From NCBI GenBank assembly GCA_024404125.1, contig JAKSQL010000018.1:1-12013 (forward strand): a stretch of 12,013 nt of DNA. Direction: 5' to 3'. Below, one piece after another: positions 7,346 to 12,013 of the stretch (the stretch's first letter is position 1; the number at the start of each line of letters is the position of its first letter). The stretch is from Clostridia bacterium. Its GTDB lineage: Bacteria > Bacillota > Clostridia > Oscillospirales > Acutalibacteraceae. The position numbers and the translations under genes were made by a program. The notes beneath the pieces are model-generated. The model was not told the origin of the DNA and did not search any database. It was given only the letters and a program-made list of their open reading frames with translations.

Positions 7346-7777
7346 ATGCATTCTGAATACGTTTCACACTCTTATATTGAGACCGAACAAATAGCCGAAA
7401 AATTTGCTTTAAATCTCAAAGGCGGCGAAATATTGGCTTTTACCGGCAAGCTCGGTATGGGCAAGACCTGCTTTGTAAGAGGGCTTGCAAGAGGGCTCGG
7501 CTTTAAAGGTGAAGTATCCTCCCCTACATTTGCTTTGATTAACGAATACAAAGGCGGAAGACTTAACCTTTATCATTTTGATATGTACCGTGTAAACGGT
7601 TGGGAAGACTTATACTCTACGGGATTTTTTGATTACACAGAATTAAACGGGGTTGTCGCAGTGGAATGGAGTGAAAATATCTCCGGTGCCCTGCCTGACA
7701 GCACCGTTTTTATTAAGATTGAACATATTGACGATAACACCCGCAAAATCACCTTTACGGGAGGCAAAGAAAAGTGA
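7346..7777 (+). CDS. tsaE: tRNA threonylcarbamoyladenosine biosynthesis ATPase TsaE
   Basis: TsaE is the small ATPase that, with TsaB and TsaD, transfers threonylcarbamoyl from its AMP ester to A37 of ANN-decoding tRNAs. The product has 143 residues, typical of the family. It shows the Walker A loop GKLGMGKT (34-41), the switch-like SSPTFALINEY, the HFDMYR motif and VEWSE, all characteristic of TsaE (YdiB/YjeE). It is the first gene of the plus-strand operon, about 25 nt from a strong promoter, with ribosome binding site GAGGGGGT. Its TGA overlaps the GTG start of tsaB by 4 nt (GTGA), so the two are translationally coupled. Confidence 0.97.
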   Translation: MHSEYVSHSYIETEQIAEKFALNLKGGEILAFTGKLGMGKTCFVRGLARGLGFKGEVSSPTFALINEYKGGRLNLYHFDMYRVNGWEDLYSTGFFDYTELNGVVAVEWSENISGALPDSTVFIKIEHIDDNTRKITFTGGKEK

Positions 7778-8493
7778 GAATACTTGCCATTGACTGTTCG
7801 GCGGGTCCCGTATCTGCCGCTATATGCGAAAACGGTGAAATTATTTCAAGTGATTTTAAAAACATTAAGGTCACCCACTCTCAAACACTTATGCCTACGG
7901 TAGTATCGGTGCTTAAATCCGCAAATTTAACCCTTGCGGATATTGACGGATTTGCGCTTTCCGCAGGTCCCGGCTCGTTTACGGGAATACGTATAGGCAT
8001 TGCCGCAATAAAAGGTCTTGCCGCCGCAAAAAACACACCGTGTGTAAGTGTCTCGACACTACGCGGTATGGCAGAGGGGTTTACGGACTTTAACGGTGTT
8101 CTTTGCTGTATTATGGATGCTCGGTGCAATCAGGTGTATAACGCGCTTTTTAAAATCAAAGACGGAGTTATTTTAAGACTTTGTGATGACCGCGCAATAT
8201 ACTGCGATGATTTAAAAGCAGAACTTTTAAACATTAACGGTAACATAACGGTCTGCGGTGACGGCTGCGATATGTTTTATGAATTGGTAAAAGATTTAAA
8301 AAACGTATCTAAAGCAAGTGAAGATAAAAAGTATCAGAACGCCGCTTTTGTTGCACGTTTGGGATATAAGGAATTCGTCAATGGGAATACAGTATCACCT
8401 GACGAATTATTACCTGTATATTTACGTCTGCCGCAGGCAGAAAGAGAATTAAAAGCAAGGAGCGAAAATAATGAAAATTGCAGTAGGTTGTGA
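7774..8493 (+). CDS. tsaB: tRNA threonylcarbamoyladenosine biosynthesis protein TsaB
   Basis: TsaB is the inactive ASKHA-fold partner that holds TsaD and TsaE together in the t6A transferase complex. The 239 residues open with MRILAIDCSA, the phosphate-1-like strand of the fold, followed by SAGPGSFTGIRIG (63-75), the most diagnostic TsaB motif. The start is a GTG that shares 4 nt with the tsaE stop, and no ATG alternative fits. The C-terminus overlaps rpiB by 23 nt. In many Firmicutes the next genes are rimI and tsaD; neither is present, so TsaD must be encoded elsewhere. Confidence 0.97.
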   Translation: MRILAIDCSAGPVSAAICENGEIISSDFKNIKVTHSQTLMPTVVSVLKSANLTLADIDGFALSAGPGSFTGIRIGIAAIKGLAAAKNTPCVSVSTLRGMAEGFTDFNGVLCCIMDARCNQVYNALFKIKDGVILRLCDDRAIYCDDLKAELLNINGNITVCGDGCDMFYELVKDLKNVSKASEDKKYQNAAFVARLGYKEFVNGNTVSPDELLPVYLRLPQAERELKARSENNENCSRL

Positions 8494-8923
8494 CCACGGC
8501 GGGCTTGAACACAAAAACGCTATTTTAGAGCATCTTGAAAGCCGCGGTATTAAAACCGAAAATTTCGGCATCAATGAAAACGTTTCGGTAGATTATCCCG
8601 ATATTGCCGTAAAGGTGTCAAATGCCGTAGTTTCGGGCGAATGTGACCTCGGTATACTCGTATGCGGAACGGGAATAGGTATGTCTATGGCGGCAAACAA
8701 GGTAAAAGGTATCCGCGCTGCCGCTTGCAGCGACCATTTTTCCGCAAAATACACAAGACTTCACAACAATGCAAACATACTTTGTTTAGGCGGCAGAGTT
8801 ATAGGTGTAGGCACTGCCATAGAACTTTGTGATTTGTTTATTGATACTTCGTTTGAGGGCGGACGTCATCAACGGAGAATAGATAAAATAACCGAAATTG
8901 AAAAAAATCAGGAGGAAAAATAA
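8471..8923 (+). CDS. rpiB: Ribose-5-phosphate isomerase B
   Basis: RpiB interconverts ribose 5-phosphate and ribulose 5-phosphate in the pentose phosphate pathway, feeding PRPP synthesis. The 150-residue protein belongs to the RpiB/LacA/LacB family. It has the substrate loop GCDHGG (6-11), the CGTGIGMSMAANK stretch with catalytic Cys65, and RLHNNANILCLGGR (97-110). Cys65 in CGTGIG favours ribose-5-phosphate isomerase over galactose-6-phosphate isomerase, and no lac or tagatose genes are nearby. The ATG lies inside the end of tsaB (23-nt overlap), preceded by AGGAG. The next gene, upp, uses PRPP, which gives a metabolic reason for the pairing. Confidence 0.94.
   Translation: MKIAVGCDHGGLEHKNAILEHLESRGIKTENFGINENVSVDYPDIAVKVSNAVVSGECDLGILVCGTGIGMSMAANKVKGIRAAACSDHFSAKYTRLHNNANILCLGGRVIGVGTAIELCDLFIDTSFEGGRHQRRIDKITEIEKNQEEK
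8909..8915 (+). promoter_or_regulatory. Ribosome binding site fixing the upp start
   Basis: CAGGAGG lies within the last rpiB codons, 9 nt before the ATG at 8925. It supports that start over the in-frame ATG at 8898, which would add nine basic residues and a larger overlap with rpiB. Confidence 0.8.
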
Positions 8924-8924
8924 A

Positions 8925-9557
8925 ATGTATGACAATGTATTTGTTATGGACCATCCGCTAATCCAACACAAGCTCTCAATTTTAAGAGACGAAAAAACCG
9001 ATTCAAAGCAGTTCCGCGAACTTATAAGCGAAATTGCGATGCTTATGGCATACGAATCAACAAGAGATTTGCCGCTTAAAGAGGTAGAAACCAAAACTCC
9101 TATCGCAGTAACCAAAACAAAGGTGCTTGACGGTAAGAAAATGGCTATAGTACCGATTTTACGTGCAGGACTCGGTATGGTAGACGGTCTTTTAAATCTC
9201 GTACCTGCCGCAAGAGTAGGTCATATAGGTATGTATCGTGACCCTAAAACTCACAAGCCGGTAGATTACTACTGCAAACTGCCGAAAGATTTGGGCGAAC
9301 GTGACGTATTCGTTTTAGACCCGATGCTTGCAACCGGCGGCAGCGCGGTTGACGCGGTTACAAGAATTAAAGAATTCAATCCGAAAAGAATTAAGTTTAT
9401 GTGCATAATTGCCGCTCCCGAAGGTCTTGAAGCATTTACAAAGGTTCACCCCGACGTTCCGGTATACTGTGCCGGACTTGATGAACGATTAAATGAGAAC
9501 TGCTATATAGTTCCCGGTCTCGGTGACGCAGGCGACCGTATATTCGGTACAAAATAA
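8925..9557 (+). CDS. upp: Uracil phosphoribosyltransferase
   Basis: Upp converts uracil and PRPP to UMP in pyrimidine salvage. From the chosen start it has 210 residues, essentially the family length, and begins MYDNVFVMDHPLIQHKL like other Upp proteins. The PRPP-binding loop DPMLATGGSA lies at 132-141, PILRAGLGM at 77-85, and the uracil-binding C-terminus YIVPGLGDAGDRIFGTK is intact. It starts 1 nt after the rpiB stop and is the last gene of the operon. A strong terminator begins about 15 nt after its stop. No pyrimidine-responsive attenuator is visible, since there is no leader space before the gene. Confidence 0.98.
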   Translation: MYDNVFVMDHPLIQHKLSILRDEKTDSKQFRELISEIAMLMAYESTRDLPLKEVETKTPIAVTKTKVLDGKKMAIVPILRAGLGMVDGLLNLVPAARVGHIGMYRDPKTHKPVDYYCKLPKDLGERDVFVLDPMLATGGSAVDAVTRIKEFNPKRIKFMCIIAAPEGLEAFTKVHPDVPVYCAGLDERLNENCYIVPGLGDAGDRIFGTK

Positions 9558-9571
9558 TTTTAATAAAAACC

Positions 9572-9610
9572 AAAAAGCCAACGGAAAATTTCCGTCGGCT
9601 TTTTGTTTTA
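9572..9610. terminator. Bidirectional intrinsic terminator between upp and radA
   Basis: AAAAAGCC-A-ACGGA, loop AAATT, TCCGT-C-GGCTTTTT (9572-9604) forms a stem of 8 plus 5 pairs around one A-C mismatch. It is followed by GTTTTATTT on the plus strand, and the minus strand has a T run plus GGTTTTTATT. It lies between the convergent stops of upp (9557) and radA (9615) and can serve both. Confidence 0.9.
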
Positions 9611-9614
9611 TTTG

Positions 9615-10982
9615 TTATTTTATAAGGTCTAATGCTTCTTTTAAGTTTCTTACGGCGATTACGTTCATACCTTTGGGTACCGAAGTCAACTGCTTGGTAC
9701 AACTTTTCGGTATTATGCACTCGCTAAAACCGAGCCGCGCCGCCTCGTTTATACGCGCCGCTACTCGCGGTACGGTACGAAGCTCGCCCGAAAGGCCTAC
9801 TTCGCCGAATGCTATTACATTATCGGAAATAGGAATATCGCGAAGTCCCGATACAAGCGACATACATACCGCCAAATCCGCCGCCGGCTCGTCTATATGC
9901 ATACCGCCTACTATGTTAAGATATGTATCAAGATTTGAAAAATAAAGTCCCATTCGTTTTTCAAGGACCGCCAAAAGCAAATTTAAGCGGTTATAATCAA
10001 ACCCCGTAGACATTCTTCTCGGATTGCCGAAACCGGTGGTGGTAACAAGCCCCTGAACTTCGGCAAGAATAGGTCTTGTACCCTCAATAACACAGGTTAT
10101 GCACCCGCCCGATACGTTTGAAATTCTGCCCGAAAGAAGCATGGCAGACGGGTTTTCAACCTCGCATAATCCCTTATCGGTCATTTCAAAAACGCCGATT
10201 TCATTGGTAGAGCCGAAACGGTTTTTAATAGAACGCAAAATTCTGTAAGACTGATTTCTTTCGCCCTCGAAATAAAGCACCACATCCACCATGTGTTCCC
10301 GCACTTTAGGTACTGCTATATCGCCGCCTTTATTTACGTGGCCTACGATAATAATTGGTATATCAAGTGCTTTACCCGTTCTAAGAAGCATATTTGTAGA
10401 CTCTCTTACCTGCACTATACTTCCCGCGCTTGAAGCGATTTCGTCTATCTGCATAGTTTGAATTGAGTCTATCATAACTATATCGGGTTTAGCACTTTTT
10501 ATGTACTCACAAACCGCCTGCGTATCGGTTTCGGACATTACGGTTACGGTAGAATTATCAACACCCAATCTGTTTGCACGAAGTTTTATCTGCACAGCGG
10601 ACTCCTCGCCCGAAACGTAAAGGATATTAAGCTTGTCCTTTAAGCAGTTGCAAATCTGTAAAAGAATTGTGGACTTACCGATTCCGGGGTCACCGCTAAG
10701 CAAAATTACCGAGCCCTTTACTATTCCGCCGCCAAGCACCCTGTCAAGTTCGTTTATGCCGGTTAAAAAGCGCACCTCGTCACTCGCGTTTATCTCGTTT
10801 AAAGGTTTGGCAAATGCCGCCTTAACGGTACCTCCGTATTCTTTTTGTGTAGTTTTTTGTGTTGTTATTATTTGCTCGGTCATTGAGTTCCAAGCACCGC
10901 AACCCTGACAGCGACCTGCCCACTTAACGCTCTCGTATCCGCACTCGTTACATACGAAAACACTCTTGGTTTTAGACGGCAT
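9615..10982 (-). CDS. radA: DNA repair protein RadA
   Basis: RadA (Sms) is a RecA-related ATPase/helicase that promotes branch migration in homologous recombination and repair. The 455 residues show the full family layout. A C4 zinc finger (Cys11, Cys14, Cys25, Cys28) comes first, then a RecA-like core with Walker A GDPGIGKST (97-105) and Walker B DIVMIDSIQT (167-176). The RadA-specific KNRFG motif (253-257) follows, and then a Lon-protease-like C-terminal domain from about 285. Length is normal. The ATG at 10982 follows AAAGGGTGA, which contains the stop of the upstream amidase gene; the gap is 4 nt, so the two are probably cotranscribed and coupled. Its transcription must come from beyond the disrupted amidase 5' end. 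Confidence 0.98.
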   Translation of the reverse strand: MPSKTKSVFVCNECGYESVKWAGRCQGCGAWNSMTEQIITTQKTTQKEYGGTVKAAFAKPLNEINASDEVRFLTGINELDRVLGGGIVKGSVILLSGDPGIGKSTILLQICNCLKDKLNILYVSGEESAVQIKLRANRLGVDNSTVTVMSETDTQAVCEYIKSAKPDIVMIDSIQTMQIDEIASSAGSIVQVRESTNMLLRTGKALDIPIIIVGHVNKGGDIAVPKVREHMVDVVLYFEGERNQSYRILRSIKNRFGSTNEIGVFEMTDKGLCEVENPSAMLLSGRISNVSGGCITCVIEGTRPILAEVQGLVTTTGFGNPRRMSTGFDYNRLNLLLAVLEKRMGLYFSNLDTYLNIVGGMHIDEPAADLAVCMSLVSGLRDIPISDNVIAFGEVGLSGELRTVPRVAARINEAARLGFSECIIPKSCTKQLTSVPKGMNVIAVRNLKEALDLIK

Positions 10983-10986
10983 AAAA

Positions 10987-11556
10987 TCACCCTTTATAAT
11001 TTATTATTCCGCTCGAAACGGCAAATGCCATTTTCGACTGATACGTTTTATCCTTTAACATTTCAAGTTCCGCATTATTGCTTAAAAAACCGCACTCCAC
11101 TATAACCGCGGGGACCGTGGCATTATATAGCAAATACGTACTCTTTGTACCCTGCTTTATTGCACGTTTATTATCCTTTTGCAAAAGCGATACTATTGAG
11201 TCCTGAATACTCTGACCGAGTTCTTTGGCTTCTTCAAAATTCTTTGAATAGAACACCTGCGCACCGTATGCCGCGGAGGTAGTGAATTTATTAAGATGAA
11301 TACTTACGTATACGGCGCTTTTATGCTTATTCATAAGTTCAAGACGGTTTTTAAGGTCGCTCTTTTTCTTTGAGGCAATAGAGCCGTCAAGACTATTTGT
11401 TGCAACATCACTGTTGCGTGTCATAATCACGTTATAGCCGTTAAACAAAAGTATTTGCTTTACTTTTTTTGCAATGGAAAGATTTATTTCCTTTTCGACC
11501 GTACCGTCCTTCGCTACGGCACCGCCGTCAAACCCACCGTGGGCTGAGTTAGCCAA
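10987..11556 (-). CDS. cwlD: CwlD-type N-acetylmuramoyl-L-alanine amidase, 5'-truncated
   Basis: This is an Amidase_3 family zinc hydrolase that cuts the MurNAc-L-Ala bond. CwlD makes muramic delta-lactam in the spore cortex, and similarity to it is clear across KKSDLKNRLELMNKH, VYVSIHLN and AVIVECGFLSN. The zinc ligands His6, Glu21 and His87 and catalytic Glu154 remain (numbered from TTG 11556). The N-terminus is abnormal. The family has a signal anchor and about 40 more residues, then a VxxDPGHGG motif; here the frame reads VVLANSAHGG. There is no ATG or GTG and no ribosome binding site, and an in-frame TGA lies 20 codons upstream. The decay begins just before HGG, next to a recombinase remnant in the same frame, so I infer integration into the gene. 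TTG is only a nominal start and the gene may be inactive. radA follows after 4 nt. Confidence 0.8.
   Translation of the reverse strand: MANSAHGGFDGGAVAKDGTVEKEINLSIAKKVKQILLFNGYNVIMTRNSDVATNSLDGSIASKKKSDLKNRLELMNKHKSAVYVSIHLNKFTTSAAYGAQVFYSKNFEEAKELGQSIQDSIVSLLQKDNKRAIKQGTKSTYLLYNATVPAVIVECGFLSNNAELEMLKDKTYQSKMAFAVSSGIINYKG
11533..11543. repeat. Palindrome CCCACCGTGGG at the amidase homology boundary
   Basis: This 11-bp perfect palindrome around a central base encodes the conserved HGG of the amidase. Recognisable amidase sequence begins here, so it marks the likely edge of an attachment site core. A role in integration is inferred. Confidence 0.35.
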
Positions 11557-11602
11557 TACTACACTTTTTTGTTTATCTTGTATATTTTGTCGTTTTTTGA
11601 CT

Positions 11603-11626
11603 GTGGAAAATACTCAAATTTTCCAC
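11603..11626. repeat. Inverted repeat overlapping the recombinase stop codon
   Basis: GTGGAAAAT, spacer ACTCAA, ATTTTCCAC is a perfect 9-bp inverted repeat. It spans the terminal TGA of the recombinase remnant, about 60 bp from the amidase boundary. No T run follows on either strand, so a terminator is unlikely. It could be an integrase arm site at the element end. Confidence 0.45.
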
Positions 11627-11802
11627 TCAATCTTGATTTCTCTCTTTCCACTCTTTTGGAGTTTTCCGATGAAGATTTTACTTATAAATTCATCGGCTAT
11701 CTCGAATGTCAGAGTGTCAATTTTTCGGTACTTTTCGAGTATAGATTTAGTATCCGTTTTTGTTTAGCCGCCAGATAGTTCGACGAGTGTTGATTTCACA
11801 AC
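11614..11802 (-). pseudogene. Detached C-terminal tail of a large serine recombinase
   Basis: The frame of the recombinase fragment to the right continues here after a TAA at 11803-11805. It reads VVKSTLVELSGG, a second TAA (about 11763-11765), then SILEKYRKIDTLTFEIADEFISKIFIGKL and an ending KREIKIEWKI before TGA at 11616-11614. This is the usual C-terminus of large serine recombinases of the TnpX/integrase type (an L.ry..i..Lt.e....fI.kI.v pattern, then a short basic strand). The reading frame is preserved, so the damage is two nonsense changes rather than a frameshift. No start codon or ribosome binding site would allow separate translation. The 3' end lies about 60 nt from the truncated amidase. 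Confidence 0.75.
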
Positions 11803-12013
11803 TTAGATGCGTTTTTCTGTATCAGAAGATTCTTTTTGATAGTTTTCTCGGTATTTTGTATACTCTTCTACGGTGATGACACCGTCTAATTTATCGGTGT
11901 ACATCTGAGCCATACGGTTATCGTTACGCTTTACTTTTTCTTCGAGCTCTGCAATCTGCGACAGCAAGGTTTTAGCACCGTTCCTTTTTCTTTTTGGTGC
12001 ATCCAACTTACCA
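11803..12013 (-). CDS. Large serine recombinase fragment, coiled-coil region (runs off right edge, premature stop)
   Basis: About 69 codons are visible, open to the right edge. The nominal TTG start at 12006 is not a real start. The sequence (LSQIAELEEKVKRNDNRMAQ then MYTDKLDGVITVEEYTKYRE) matches the coiled-coil segment after the zinc ribbon in the C-terminal domain of large serine recombinases. That segment typically reads like LEELDKIIKKLYEDKLDGKISEEEF. These enzymes integrate and excise phages, integrative elements and developmental intervening elements. The frame stops at a TAA (11803-11805) about 60 codons before the expected C-terminus, whose remains follow in the same frame. The resolvase catalytic domain and zinc ribbon would lie outside the window. 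Whether the truncated protein works cannot be judged here; loss of function is more likely. Confidence 0.75.
   Translation of the reverse strand, partial: GKLDAPKRKRNGAKTLLSQIAELEEKVKRNDNRMAQMYTDKLDGVITVEEYTKYRENYQKESSDTEKRI

Noticed and set aside
11474..11778. Plus-strand ORFs over the amidase-recombinase junction
   Set aside because: The minus strand carries recognisable protein families in a continuous frame; the plus-strand products resemble nothing and lack ribosome binding sites.

Overview
The window looks like core chromosome of a low- to mid-GC Firmicute of class Clostridia, probably a spore-former or descendant of one in or near the Oscillospiraceae/Ruminococcaceae. The reasons are the dcw (division and cell wall) cluster order, a PASTA-bearing SpoVD-type penicillin-binding protein, a CwlD-type cortex amidase, a MurE with the meso-diaminopimelate motif, and strong AGGAGG ribosome binding sites. 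The lineage is inferred from gene content only.

Left part (1-7108, minus strand): a compact dcw operon, read right to left as mraZ, rsmH, ftsL, spoVD, murE, mraY and the start of ftsW, which runs off the left edge. These genes supply the operon's own regulator (MraZ), an rRNA methyltransferase, a divisome bitopic protein, a transpeptidase, two steps of lipid-linked peptidoglycan precursor synthesis and the glycan polymerase. murF and murD are absent from their usual places. A 107-bp gap between ftsL and spoVD holds two mutually exclusive hairpins just upstream of the spoVD ribosome binding site.

Centre (7109-7345): a divergent control region with one good sigma-A-type promoter in each direction. 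Helically spaced AAATGTG/AAAGTGG repeats lie on the mraZ side, and a direct-plus-inverted repeat of A-tract boxes lies between the promoters.

Right of centre (7346-9557, plus strand): a tight operon tsaE-tsaB-rpiB-upp (tRNA t6A modification, ribose-5-phosphate isomerase, uracil salvage). It ends at a bidirectional terminator shared with the convergent radA.

Right end (9615-12013, minus strand): radA, preceded by a cwlD-type amidase whose 5' end is missing. All zinc and catalytic residues remain, but the protein begins inside its first catalytic motif. Immediately upstream, in the same frame, is the C-terminal part of a large serine recombinase with two in-frame TAA codons, running off the right edge. 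I infer that a serine-recombinase element integrated into cwlD at the conserved HGG codons and that its integrase gene has since decayed. This junction is the most interesting part of the window; the rest is ordinary housekeeping sequence.
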